Positions 25,841 through 34,925 of a DNA stretch of 64,000 nt are shown here, piece by piece. Every line of letters starts with the position of its first letter. The stretch's first letter is position 1. Origin of the DNA: Oscillospiraceae bacterium (GTDB taxonomy: Bacteria; Bacillota; Clostridia; Oscillospirales; Ruminococcaceae). The translations under genes were made by a program, and so were the position numbers. The stretch spans positions 1 to 64,000 of the forward strand of contig JAUNSK010000020.1 in the NCBI GenBank assembly GCA_030539275.1. The letters are read 5' to 3'. Below the pieces are notes generated by a model. That model searched no databases. It was not told the DNA's origin and was given only the letters and a program-made list of their open reading frames with translations.

Positions 25841-27733
25841 ATGAAGAAGTCTAAGAAAATTTTAACAGGCGCAATTAGTCTTGTACTCGTTTGCAGCCTG
25901 GCATCCGCATCCGTACCTGTATTTTCTGCAGAAACAGGAACAGATTCCGGAGTTATTTTTGCAACCGGATTTGAAGATTCAGAAGGACTTGATCTGTTCT
26001 CCGGCAGAGGAGAAACTGAAGTTCTTGAAATATCTGATGAAGCAGTCCGTACAGGAGACAAGGCACTTTGCATAAGTGAACGTTCAGAATCATGGAACGG
26101 ACCGCAGTTCAGACTTGACGACAAGTGTGAAGCCGGTGTCGAGTACATGGTAAGTGCCAGTGTAAAGCCGGAATGGTATGCAAATGTCAGCCTGAGCATG
26201 CAGTTCACTGACAGTGAAGGCACTATACACTACAGCAATGTAAGATCAGTACAGGGTGATTCCTGGATCGATTTCAAGGATGTAAAAGTAAGCTTTACAA
26301 ACGATGTAACAGATGTTTACTTATACTTTGAAGCAAGTGATGCAGGAGTAAAAATGTACCTTGATGATTTTGAACTCAAGACTGCACCTGTTATCCCTAT
26401 TGAACAGGACATACCTTCACTTAACAAAGTCTACTCAAAATACTTCAAGGTAGGTACTGCTTTAACTCCGTCAGATCTTTCATCAAAATCCTTTATGGAT
26501 CTTGTAGATAAACATTTCAGCGGCAGCGTTACTGTCGGAAATGAACTGAAGCCGGATTATGTACTCAACAAAGCTGCAACACAGGAGTATGTTAAAGAAA
26601 CAGGGGACGATACGAATCCTCAGGTATCTCTTTCAGCAGCAAAAAGCGTCCTTGATTACTGCCGTGACAACAATATTCCTGTAAGAGGACATTGTCTTGT
26701 ATGGCACTCACAGACACCTGACTGGTTCTTCAAAGAAAATTTCTCAGACGATGGTGACTGGGTATCTGAGGACAAGATGATCGATCGTATGGAGAATTAC
26801 ATAAAAAATGTTTTTGAAGTTGTTGAAAAGGAATATCCCACAATTGACTTCTATGCATGGGACGTTGTAAATGAAGCATTTACAGATGACGGCAAGCCGC
26901 GTACTGCAGGTTCAAACAATGAGAGCAGCGGCAGTTCTGCATGGGTAAAGGTTTTCGGTGATAACTCATTCATCGAATACGCATTCAAGTTTGCTAAAAA
27001 GTATGCGCCTGAAAACTGCAAGCTTTACTATAACGACTACAACGAATATATGACTCAGAAGATGGAAGCTGTCTGCAAGATGGCTGCTGATCTGAAGGAA
27101 AAAGGATATATAGACGGTATCGGAATGCAGGCACATCTCGATGTAGGTTTCCCGAGTGCAGCACAGTTTGAAAATGCACTTAAAACATATACTGAAACAG
27201 GTCTCGATGTACAGATAACAGAACTTGATATAACAACCAGCGACACATCTGAAGCCGGTTTTAAGAAACAGGCTCAGGTGTACAGCGATATTATGGATGC
27301 TGCTGTAAAATATGCTGACAAGGTATCAGCTGTTGTTTTATGGGGTGTTACTGATGAAAACAGCTGGAGAGCAACTCAATATCCGCTGTTATTTGATAAG
27401 GACTTTAAAGCAAAGCCAGCTTTTTACTCAGTGGTAGACGGACTTGAAGTTCCGCCTGAAGAAACTACAACTACTCCTGTCACAACTACTACTCCTGTCA
27501 CAACAACTGTTGTCAATCCAACAGGACTGTACGGTGATCTTGACTTGAACGGTGTTGTTGAAATGACTGACCTTACTCTTCTGTCACAGCATCTCATAGG
27601 AGATATAAAATTAGACAGTGAGATCCTTAAGTATGCTGATGTAACCTATGATAACGATGTAAACCTCAGCGATCTTTCTCACCTTAAACAGTATGTCCTG
27701 AAAGAAAAAGTAATACTTGGCCCACAGAACTAG
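25841..27733 (+). CDS. Endo-1,4-beta-xylanase, CBM22-like/GH10/dockerin (paralogue)
   Basis: Second cellulosomal xylanase, 630 residues, with the same order of signal peptide, CBM22-like module, GH10 domain, Thr-rich linker and dockerin. Catalytic residues fall at the same positions as in its neighbour: acid/base E345 (DVVNEAF) and nucleophile E461. The two proteins are closely similar along their length, including the linker-dockerin junction, so they arose by tandem duplication. The linker here is shorter. The stop lies only 21 bp before the -35 box of the trp T-box promoter, and no terminator is seen between them. Confidence 0.96.
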   Translation: MKKSKKILTGAISLVLVCSLASASVPVFSAETGTDSGVIFATGFEDSEGLDLFSGRGETEVLEISDEAVRTGDKALCISERSESWNGPQFRLDDKCEAGVEYMVSASVKPEWYANVSLSMQFTDSEGTIHYSNVRSVQGDSWIDFKDVKVSFTNDVTDVYLYFEASDAGVKMYLDDFELKTAPVIPIEQDIPSLNKVYSKYFKVGTALTPSDLSSKSFMDLVDKHFSGSVTVGNELKPDYVLNKAATQEYVKETGDDTNPQVSLSAAKSVLDYCRDNNIPVRGHCLVWHSQTPDWFFKENFSDDGDWVSEDKMIDRMENYIKNVFEVVEKEYPTIDFYAWDVVNEAFTDDGKPRTAGSNNESSGSSAWVKVFGDNSFIEYAFKFAKKYAPENCKLYYNDYNEYMTQKMEAVCKMAADLKEKGYIDGIGMQAHLDVGFPSAAQFENALKTYTETGLDVQITELDITTSDTSEAGFKKQAQVYSDIMDAAVKYADKVSAVVLWGVTDENSWRATQYPLLFDKDFKAKPAFYSVVDGLEVPPEETTTTPVTTTTPVTTTVVNPTGLYGDLDLNGVVEMTDLTLLSQHLIGDIKLDSEILKYADVTYDNDVNLSDLSHLKQYVLKEKVILGPQN

Positions 27734-27754
27734 AAAAATTTTTTTAAAATTCTA

Positions 27755-27783
27755 TTGACAAAATTATTTCTTCAGGATATAAT
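27755..27783 (+). promoter_or_regulatory. SigA promoter of the trp operon
   Basis: Perfect consensus TTGACA (27755-27760), 17-bp spacer, TATAAT (27778-27783). Confidence 0.88.
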
Positions 27784-27789
27784 GAAGTA

Positions 27790-28088
27790 TAATTTCATAC
27801 ACGTTAAATTCGATGAGCAAAAGTAAGTAGTATGCAACACGGTCTTACAGAGAGTCTGACACCGGTGAAAGTCAGACAGATACGCTGTCATATGAATGGA
27901 TTTGTGAGAAGCCCGGTGAAGTTTCAGTATCCGGAGCCGTTTACTCCACGTTACAGGAGCAGGATATTGATGTATTTTTAATACTGCGTATCTGGTTGAG
28001 ATGAAGCTGCAGTTCGGCAGTTTCGAATTTGGGTGGCACCGCGATGTCTATCGTCCCTTTTATCAGGGATGATAGGCATTTTTTTTAT
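27790..28088 (+). promoter_or_regulatory. T-box riboswitch, tRNA-Trp specific
   Basis: Leader RNA of the trp operon. Stem I begins with the GATGAGCAAAAGTAAGTA-type 5' strand; the specifier codon is TGG at 27897-27899 inside GAATGGA, matching the Trp anticodon. The T-box core GGTGGCACCGCG is at 28032-28043, with TGGC at 28034-28037 able to pair with the acceptor end of a tRNA whose discriminator base is G, as in tRNA-Trp. A terminator stem (about 28044-28078) and a T-run follow. Uncharged tRNA-Trp should favour the antiterminator and switch on the six downstream trp genes. Confidence 0.93.
28044..28088 (+). terminator. T-box attenuator terminator
   Basis: Stem of about 12-14 bp with G-U pairs, followed by eight or more T. 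It is the conditional terminator of the T-box and may also catch read-through from the xylanase gene. Confidence 0.85.
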
Positions 28089-28126
28089 TTATTTTTTATC
28101 TGTTTTCATTTTAAGGAGGCAACATT

Positions 28127-29602
28127 ATGAAACCATCGTCAGAAGAAGTTAAAAAAACCCTGAAAAATTATAAGACAGTTCCGGTTTTCTGTGAGATTAT
28201 CTCTGATACCCATACACCGGTCCAGATCTACAATTCACTGTGCAGTGAGTCTGAAAACAGCTTTATTCTTGAGAGTGTTGACAATAACGAAAAATGGGGC
28301 AGATACTCTTTTATCGGGATCAGACCCGAAATGAGGCTGACTGTGTACGGTCACTCGGTCACTGTTTCAGGGTCCTCAGGTCAGACAGTATCACAAACCG
28401 ATGACCCACGCTTACTAATATCTGAATATATAGAAAAATACAAGGCTCCGTGCATTTCGAATGCACCGGCATTTACAGGTGGTCTTGTCGGATACTTCGG
28501 CTATGATACAGTTCGCTTTTGTGAGAACAAACTTGACAGCACTCCGGAAGATGATCTGAAAATGCCGGACTGTGATCTCTTCCTGTACAACGAGCTTGTG
28601 GCATACGATCATCTGACCAGCAAGATCATTGTTATACAGAATGTAAAGGCTGAGTCAGAATTATCCGTTGATCAGCAGCTTGAGATGTATCGCAAAAGAG
28701 CAGATGAGATCTTTGAAAAGATACTGTCCTCCGGGCCGGCTCCGGCAATGAAACCAGCAAAAAACGAAACTGAGGTAACTTCAAATCTCACAAAAGAGGA
28801 ATATATCCAGAATGTAATACAGGCCAAAGAACATATACGAAACGGAGATATTTTTCAGATCGTCTTATCTCAGAGATTTGAAATAAAAAATCCTCCTGAC
28901 AGCTTCAGTGTATACAGAATGCTTCGCTCCACAAACCCATCACCGTATCTTTATTACTTCAGTAATCCTGAATACTGTATTGCCGGTGCATCCCCTGAAA
29001 TGCTTGTAAATGTAAGAGGCAGTGTTATTACAACAAAACCAATTGCAGGAACTATAGCTAGATCAGATGATGAAGCTCAGGACCTTATACTTGAACAGAA
29101 GCTTAAAAATGATACCAAAGAACAGTCCGAACACACTATGCTTGTTGATCTCGGACGCAATGATATCGGTAAGGTTTCAGAGTATGGAAGTGTAAAAGTC
29201 TCAAAGTACATGTATACTGAAAAATATTCCAAAGTCATGCACCTTGTATCCGATGTTGAAGGCAGACTAAGAAGCGATAAAAATTCTACAGATGCACTTA
29301 TGGCAGTTCTTCCTGCAGGTACCTTATCAGGGGCTCCGAAGATAAGGGCAATGCAGCTGATAGACAGCTTTGAAAAAACAAAACGCGGTCTTTACGGAGG
29401 CACGATCGGCTATCTTGGATTTGACGGAAATATGGATACATGCATAGCAATAAGAACGGTCCTTTTTAAGAACAACAGTGCCTATATTCAGGCTGGTGCA
29501 GGGATCACAGCAGATTCTGTACCGGAAAAAGAATATACGGAAACTCTCAATAAAGCATATGCCATGATAAATGCAGTCTCAAATGCAGACATGATCAAGT
29601 AG
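28127..29602 (+). CDS. trpE: Anthranilate synthase component I
   Basis: Chorismate-binding subunit that makes anthranilate with ammonia from TrpG, 491 residues. The N-terminal region carries the ILES motif of the tryptophan feedback site. The C-terminal chorismate-binding domain shows IFQIVLSQRFE, GASPEMLV, KPIAGTIAR and PAGTLSGAPKIRAM. The ATG follows AAGGAGG. It is the first gene of the operon behind the T-box. Confidence 0.96.
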   Translation: MKPSSEEVKKTLKNYKTVPVFCEIISDTHTPVQIYNSLCSESENSFILESVDNNEKWGRYSFIGIRPEMRLTVYGHSVTVSGSSGQTVSQTDDPRLLISEYIEKYKAPCISNAPAFTGGLVGYFGYDTVRFCENKLDSTPEDDLKMPDCDLFLYNELVAYDHLTSKIIVIQNVKAESELSVDQQLEMYRKRADEIFEKILSSGPAPAMKPAKNETEVTSNLTKEEYIQNVIQAKEHIRNGDIFQIVLSQRFEIKNPPDSFSVYRMLRSTNPSPYLYYFSNPEYCIAGASPEMLVNVRGSVITTKPIAGTIARSDDEAQDLILEQKLKNDTKEQSEHTMLVDLGRNDIGKVSEYGSVKVSKYMYTEKYSKVMHLVSDVEGRLRSDKNSTDALMAVLPAGTLSGAPKIRAMQLIDSFEKTKRGLYGGTIGYLGFDGNMDTCIAIRTVLFKNNSAYIQAGAGITADSVPEKEYTETLNKAYAMINAVSNADMIK

Positions 29603-29618
29603 AAAGGAAGATGAAAAT

Positions 29619-31271
29619 ATGATACTCATAATAGATAACTATGATTCATTCACATATAATCTCTGTCAGATAATCGGAAGCATGTACAGCGATGTCAGAG
29701 TCTTCAGAAATGATGAGATAACCATAAGTGAAATACGTGAACTCTCCCCTGACGCACTGATCATTTCGCCGGGTCCCGGATATCCTTCCCAGGCAGGCAT
29801 ATCCGAGGAAGCCATCCTCAGCTTCACAGGTGAAATTCCTGTACTGGGAATATGCCTCGGACATCAGGCAATTGCAGAGGTGTTCGGCGGAAAGATCGTG
29901 AGAGCACAGGAACTCATGCATGGAAAATCAAGCGATATAAAGATCGATACTTCCTGCGACATATTCAGCGGACTCTCACCTGTTATCAGAGCCGGAAGAT
30001 ATCACTCACTGATAGCACACAAGGAAAGCCTGCCTGAGTGTCTTGCTGTTACAGCACGTGACTGTACAGGACAGATCATGGGAATCAAACATAAAGAATA
30101 TCAGACCTACGGACTTCAGTTTCATCCGGAATCAATACTAACCCAGGACGGCAGAAAAATTCTTGATAACTTTCTTAAACTCATTCCGGGATATAAAAGT
30201 CAGTTTGATGCTCCCGGAATGACAGATAAAACGCAGCTTAAACAGTATATCTCACTCGTAGCTGACAGGAAACTTGATCTCACTCAGACTCAGGCATACG
30301 AAGCAATGAAATGCATCATGTCCGGCAATGCAACTGATGCGCAGATATCTTCTCTTCTGACAGCTATGAAAATGAAGGGCGAAACAACAGACGAAATTAC
30401 TGGTTTTGCGCGAGGAATGCGCGATATGGCCAGTGAAGTGCACAGCTGTACAGATGCTGTTGATATAGTAGGTACAGGCGGCGACATGTCAAATACTTTC
30501 AATATCTCAACAACATCAGCTATTGTTGCAAGTGCTGCCGGAGCAAAGGTCGCAAAACACGGCAACAGAAGCGTGTCAAGTGCAAGCGGTGCAGCAGATA
30601 TTCTTGAGAGTCTCGGGGTTAAGATCGCATCAACACCTGAGATTTCTAAAAATATTATTGAGCGCATAGGAATCTCATTCCTGTTTGCCCCAAGCTTTCA
30701 CAGCAGTATGAAGTATGCAGCCCCGGCAAGAAGGGAAACCGGTATAAGAACAATATTCAATATACTTGGTCCTCTTTCAAACCCTGCAAAGACTGATTAT
30801 ATTCTGCTTGGAACATATTCAAAACAGCTCCTCAGACCTATGGCCGAAGTTCTTATGAACCTTGGAATTAAACATGCTCTCCTTATTTACGGAGACGATG
30901 GTCTCGATGAAATATCAGTTTCTTCAACAACCTCTGTGTGCGAGATAAAAGACGGCACAATGAATGAATACTCAATATCTCCTGAAGATTTTGGTCTTGA
31001 ACGTGCGTCAAAGAACGATATCAAGGGAGGAACACCTGATGAAAATGCTGACATTACACTCGGGATCCTTTCAGGCAAAATTACCGGTGCCAAACGAAAT
31101 ATCGTACTTCTCAATACCGGTGCTGCACTTTACACTGCAGACAAAGCCTCTTCAATAAAAGAAGGCATCATAATGGCCGGTCAGGCAATTGACAGCGGTG
31201 CAGCACTTGCCAAGCTCAATGAACTTATAGACATTACAAATGAACAGCAGTCCGGAGGTGCATCTGCATGA
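29619..31271 (+). CDS. trpGD: TrpG-TrpD fusion: glutamine amidotransferase and anthranilate phosphoribosyltransferase
   Basis: Bifunctional protein of 550 residues. Residues 1-~190 are the class I glutamine amidotransferase that feeds ammonia to TrpE, with C79 in GICLGHQ and the catalytic His-Glu in FHPES. Residues ~205-550 are TrpD, which adds the phosphoribosyl group to anthranilate; VGTGGDMSNTFNIST and KHGNRSVSSASGAAD mark the PRPP and anthranilate sites. The fusion is in one uninterrupted frame. Its stop overlaps the trpC start by 4 bp. Confidence 0.95.
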   Translation: MILIIDNYDSFTYNLCQIIGSMYSDVRVFRNDEITISEIRELSPDALIISPGPGYPSQAGISEEAILSFTGEIPVLGICLGHQAIAEVFGGKIVRAQELMHGKSSDIKIDTSCDIFSGLSPVIRAGRYHSLIAHKESLPECLAVTARDCTGQIMGIKHKEYQTYGLQFHPESILTQDGRKILDNFLKLIPGYKSQFDAPGMTDKTQLKQYISLVADRKLDLTQTQAYEAMKCIMSGNATDAQISSLLTAMKMKGETTDEITGFARGMRDMASEVHSCTDAVDIVGTGGDMSNTFNISTTSAIVASAAGAKVAKHGNRSVSSASGAADILESLGVKIASTPEISKNIIERIGISFLFAPSFHSSMKYAAPARRETGIRTIFNILGPLSNPAKTDYILLGTYSKQLLRPMAEVLMNLGIKHALLIYGDDGLDEISVSSTTSVCEIKDGTMNEYSISPEDFGLERASKNDIKGGTPDENADITLGILSGKITGAKRNIVLLNTGAALYTADKASSIKEGIIMAGQAIDSGAALAKLNELIDITNEQQSGGASA

Positions 31272-32047
31272 TACTTGATGACATTACAGCAAAACGCGCA
31301 ACTCAGCTTGAAAAAGAAAAAAGTCTTATTTCACTGAATCAGATTAAAAAAGCTGCTGATGCCTGTTCAAGAAAACCCCTGAGTTTAAAAAAAGCCATTT
31401 CCGGCTCAGATATCTCAATTATTGCAGAGGTAAAGAAGGCCTCCCCTTCCGCATCGGTTATATGCGAAGACTTTAAACCTGCAGATATTGCAGCCGATTA
31501 TGAAAAAGCCGGAGCGGCAGCTATATCTTGTCTTACAGAAAATTACTATTTCAGGGGATGCCTTGAGTATCTCAGAGAAATAAGAAATATAGTATCGATC
31601 CCTATACTCAGAAAAGATTTTATTATAGATGAATACCAGATCTACGAATCATTTGCAGCCGGTGCTGATGCGATACTACTTATTGCTGCACTGCTTGACA
31701 CAGGTACTATAGAAAAATTCAGCAACATCGCCTCAGACTTCGGTCTTGAATGTCTTATCGAAGTACATGATAAAGAGGAACTCGAAAAGATTCTTCCGGT
31801 ACATCCGGATATTATCGGGATCAACAACAGAGATCTCAGAACTTTTAAAGTATCACTTGATAATACTGAAGAACTTGCCGCTATTATAGACGATGACTAT
31901 ATAATAGTATCCGAAAGCGGCATCAAGGATAGAAACGATATGGCACGTATAAAGAAGTATGGTGCTGATGCTGCACTGATCGGTGAAACCCTTATGCGTG
32001 CAAAGGATAAATGTGAAATGATCAGAAGTCTGAAGGAGTGTGTGTAA
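31268..32047 (+). CDS. trpC: Indole-3-glycerol phosphate synthase
   Basis: TIM-barrel enzyme of 259 residues that closes the indole ring. It has the motifs EVKKASPS, RKDFIIDEYQIYES, GINNRDL and SESGI. The ATG overlaps the trpGD stop (ATGA), and the stop shares a base with the trpF start. Confidence 0.96.
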   Translation: MILDDITAKRATQLEKEKSLISLNQIKKAADACSRKPLSLKKAISGSDISIIAEVKKASPSASVICEDFKPADIAADYEKAGAAAISCLTENYYFRGCLEYLREIRNIVSIPILRKDFIIDEYQIYESFAAGADAILLIAALLDTGTIEKFSNIASDFGLECLIEVHDKEELEKILPVHPDIIGINNRDLRTFKVSLDNTEELAAIIDDDYIIVSESGIKDRNDMARIKKYGADAALIGETLMRAKDKCEMIRSLKECV

Positions 32048-32673
32048 TGAAACTCAAGCTATGCGGAATAAGGTCATCAGAAGATATAGAATATATGAAC
32101 GAGTTCAGACCGGACTACATCGGATATGTTTTTGCACCGTCCCCAAGACGCATAACCCCTAAGCACGCAAGAAAACTAAACAAAAAGCTTGCAATAGGCA
32201 TAAGGAGTGCCGGAGTATTTGTAAATGAACCGGTAGATGAGCTTATAGATGCTGTTAAAATATCAGGTGTTGATGTAATACAGCTTCACGGAGATGAAAC
32301 ACGAGAGTATATCAGTGAACTTCGAAAACTTACAGACAAAAAAATCTGGAAGGCTGTAAGAGTCAGGGATTCATCAGATATTGTCCGTGCAGACATGTTT
32401 GGAGCTGATGCACTCGTACTTGACAGCTACAGCAGATCACGATACGGCGGAACCGGAAAAACTTCTGACTGGGACGTCATTTCCAATATACGAATATCCA
32501 CGCCTTTCTTTATGGCAGGAGGAATTGACACATCAAATCTCAGTAACTGTGTATCTGAAATCGATCCGTATGGGATCGACATTTCCGGAGGCATTGAAAC
32601 AGACGGACATAAGGACCATGAAAAGATCAAACAGATAATGAAAATTATAAATCCATACAGATTTGATTCATAA
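32047..32673 (+). CDS. trpF: Phosphoribosylanthranilate isomerase
   Basis: TIM-barrel isomerase of 208 residues, with LCGI at the N-terminus, YVFAPSPRR, LHGDE, the catalytic Asp in VLDSY and GGID near the C-terminus. A GTG at 32038 lies on the Shine-Dalgarno AAGGAG, so the ATG at 32047, which shares one base with the trpC stop, is the start. Confidence 0.95.
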   Translation: MKLKLCGIRSSEDIEYMNEFRPDYIGYVFAPSPRRITPKHARKLNKKLAIGIRSAGVFVNEPVDELIDAVKISGVDVIQLHGDETREYISELRKLTDKKIWKAVRVRDSSDIVRADMFGADALVLDSYSRSRYGGTGKTSDWDVISNIRISTPFFMAGGIDTSNLSNCVSEIDPYGIDISGGIETDGHKDHEKIKQIMKIINPYRFDS

Positions 32674-32691
32674 GTAAGAAAGGAAGATACT

Positions 32692-33885
32692 ATGGAAAAC
32701 AAAAAAGGAAGATTCGGCGTATACGGCGGTCAGTATGTACCGGAAACACTGATGAACGCAGTGTGTGAACTGGACAAGGCATATAACCGCTATATTAATG
32801 ATACAGACTTTCTCAATGAACTGCATACACTTTACAGGGATTACGCATCGAGACCTTCCATGCTCTACTATGCAGGTAAAATGACAGAAGATCTCGGCGG
32901 ACCTAAGATCTATATAAAACGTGAGGATCTCAACCATACCGGTGCACATAAGATAAACAATGTACTCGGTCAGCTTCTGCTTGCTAAGAAAATGGGCAAA
33001 AAGAGAATTATTGCAGAAACAGGCGCAGGACAGCACGGAGTTGCAACAGCGACAGTTGCAGCACTTATGGGATTTGAGTGTGTGGTATATATGGGACTTG
33101 AGGATATGAAAAGACAGTCACTCAACGTTTACCGCATGAGACTTCTGGGTGCTGAGGTCGTAGGAGTAAGTACAGGAACCCAGACACTAAAGGATGCAAT
33201 AAACGAGGCAATGAGAGACTGGGCATCTAACTGCGAAAACACATTTTACTGCATTGGTTCAGTAATGGGTCCTTATCCGTACCCTGAGATGGTAAGAAAT
33301 TTTCAGAAGATCATCGGTGAAGAAACAAAAAGACAGCTTCTTGAAAAGGAAAACAAACTTCCTGACTGTGTTATTGCATGCGTCGGCGGAGGGTCAAATG
33401 CCATGGGAATGTTCTATGATTTTCTTAAAGAAAAAGAAGTAAAGCTTATAGGTGCTGAAGCTGCAGGCAAGGGAATCGATACAAAGTTTCACGCTGCAAC
33501 AATTTCTAAAGGAACAGACGGAATATTTCACGGGATGAAATCACTGTTTCTTCAGAATGACGAAGGTCAGATAGACGAAGTATATTCCATTTCAGCAGGA
33601 CTTGATTACCCGGGAATAGGCCCTGAACATGCAGATCTCTTTAAAACAGGCCGTGCACAGTATGTTGACATTACTGATGAAGAAGCAGTAAATGCATTTG
33701 AATATATTTCTAAGACAGAAGGAATCATACCTGCCATCGAATCAGCCCATGCAGTCGCAGCAGCAATAAAACAGGCAAAGAAAATGGATAAATCACAGAT
33801 TCTTGTCATCTGTCTTTCAGGCAGAGGAGACAAGGACGTATATTCAATTGCCAGATACAGAGGAGTGAATATTGATGAACAATAG
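32692..33885 (+). CDS. trpB: Tryptophan synthase beta chain
   Basis: PLP enzyme that joins indole to serine, 397 residues. The PLP Lys lies in [11 protein letters not shown], and phosphate-binding GGGSNAMG is present. The N-terminus [14 protein letters not shown] is typical of TrpB1. It follows AAGGAAG and overlaps the trpA start by 11 bp. Confidence 0.97.
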   Translation: MENKKGRFGVYGGQYVPETLMNAVCELDKAYNRYINDTDFLNELHTLYRDYASRPSMLYYAGKMTEDLGGPKIYIKREDLNHTGAHKINNVLGQLLLAKKMGKKRIIAETGAGQHGVATATVAALMGFECVVYMGLEDMKRQSLNVYRMRLLGAEVVGVSTGTQTLKDAINEAMRDWASNCENTFYCIGSVMGPYPYPEMVRNFQKIIGEETKRQLLEKENKLPDCVIACVGGGSNAMGMFYDFLKEKEVKLIGAEAAGKGIDTKFHAATISKGTDGIFHGMKSLFLQNDEGQIDEVYSISAGLDYPGIGPEHADLFKTGRAQYVDITDEEAVNAFEYISKTEGIIPAIESAHAVAAAIKQAKKMDKSQILVICLSGRGDKDVYSIARYRGVNIDEQ

Positions 33886-34669
33886 AATTGAAAAATGTCT
33901 TGAGAACCTGCGTTCATGCAATAAAAAGGCACTTATCCCGTTTATTACAGCCGGATGCGGTGGTTATGACTTTACAAAAAAAGCAGTGTCAGCGATGAAA
34001 GAAGCCGGTGCTGATATTATTGAAATCGGAGTTCCGTTTTCTGATCCCGTTGCAGAAGGTCCTGTAATACAACAGGTCAGTCTCAGTGCACTAAAAAGCG
34101 GAACAACTCTTGACGGAATTTTTAAAATGATAAAAGAAATCCGTATGGAGACAGATGTGCCTCTCATCATGATGATGTATATAAACTCTATATTCAGATT
34201 CGGTACTGAGAAATTTTTCAGCATGTGTGAGGAATACGGTATAGACGGAGTAATAGTTCCGGATCTGCCATATGAAGAGAAGGATGAGATCGAAGATGCC
34301 GCAGCTGCACACGGTGTCATTCCTATCAGTCTTATAGCGCCTACATCTCATGAGCGAATAAAAATGATAGCCAGTTGCGCAAGAGGCTTTATTTACTGCG
34401 TTTCATCAACAGGCGTAACCGGCGTGAGAAGTTCTTTTTCAACTGACTTTGATTCATTTATCAGTGAGATAAGAAAGTACTCAGATATTCCGGATATGCT
34501 TGGTTTTGGCATTTCAACGCCTTCACAGATCAGAGATGTCAGGCAGTACTGTGACGGTGTTATCACAGGCAGCGCAGTTGTAAGACTTATTGATGAAACT
34601 GATCCCGGTCTTTCTCTTGAAAACATTTCAGCACTTATCGCCTCTTTCAGGGATGCTCTTGATAATTAA
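33875..34669 (+). CDS. trpA: Tryptophan synthase alpha chain
   Basis: TIM-barrel lyase of 264 residues that releases indole from indole-3-glycerol phosphate. The catalytic Glu and Asp lie in [18 protein letters not shown] and [13 protein letters not shown] is the phosphate site. The frame also allows a TTG at 33872; the ATG at 33875 has nine bases after AGGAG and is preferred. It is the last trp gene and a terminator follows. Confidence 0.95.
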   Translation: MNNRIEKCLENLRSCNKKALIPFITAGCGGYDFTKKAVSAMKEAGADIIEIGVPFSDPVAEGPVIQQVSLSALKSGTTLDGIFKMIKEIRMETDVPLIMMMYINSIFRFGTEKFFSMCEEYGIDGVIVPDLPYEEKDEIEDAAAAHGVIPISLIAPTSHERIKMIASCARGFIYCVSSTGVTGVRSSFSTDFDSFISEIRKYSDIPDMLGFGISTPSQIRDVRQYCDGVITGSAVVRLIDETDPGLSLENISALIASFRDALDN

Positions 34670-34681
34670 ATCCTGTACTAT

Positions 34682-34724
34682 AAATAACAGCATAAATTAA
34701 TTACATTAATTTATGCTGTTATTT
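34682..34724 (+). terminator. Terminator of the trp operon
   Basis: A perfect 19-bp stem (34682-34700 with 34706-34724), loop of five bases, followed by a T-rich tract. Confidence 0.8.
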
Positions 34725-34816
34725 TATTGATATAGTATATCTACACAAATTACAATTTAAATACTATATAAATAGTGTACTTATAGCTAAATGAAGCTCA
34801 TAGAAAAAAAACTGTA

Positions 34817-34845
34817 TTAACAAAACTGAGTTTATATGATATAAT
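34817..34845 (+). promoter_or_regulatory. Promoter of the first PBP gene
   Basis: TTAACA (34817-34822), a 17-bp spacer and TATAAT (34840-34845), about 80 bp upstream of the start codon. Confidence 0.7.
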
Positions 34846-34925
34846 AAAAAAAGACTGAAAATTTTCTTATACATCATAAATACTTAATTTTCACTATAAA
34901 TTTTAAAAGGAGACTGATAACCTAT

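Noticed and set aside
23609-27733. One xylanase gene split by an assembly error
   Set aside because: Each copy has its own signal peptide, catalytic residues, dockerin, promoter and stop, so they are two complete genes.
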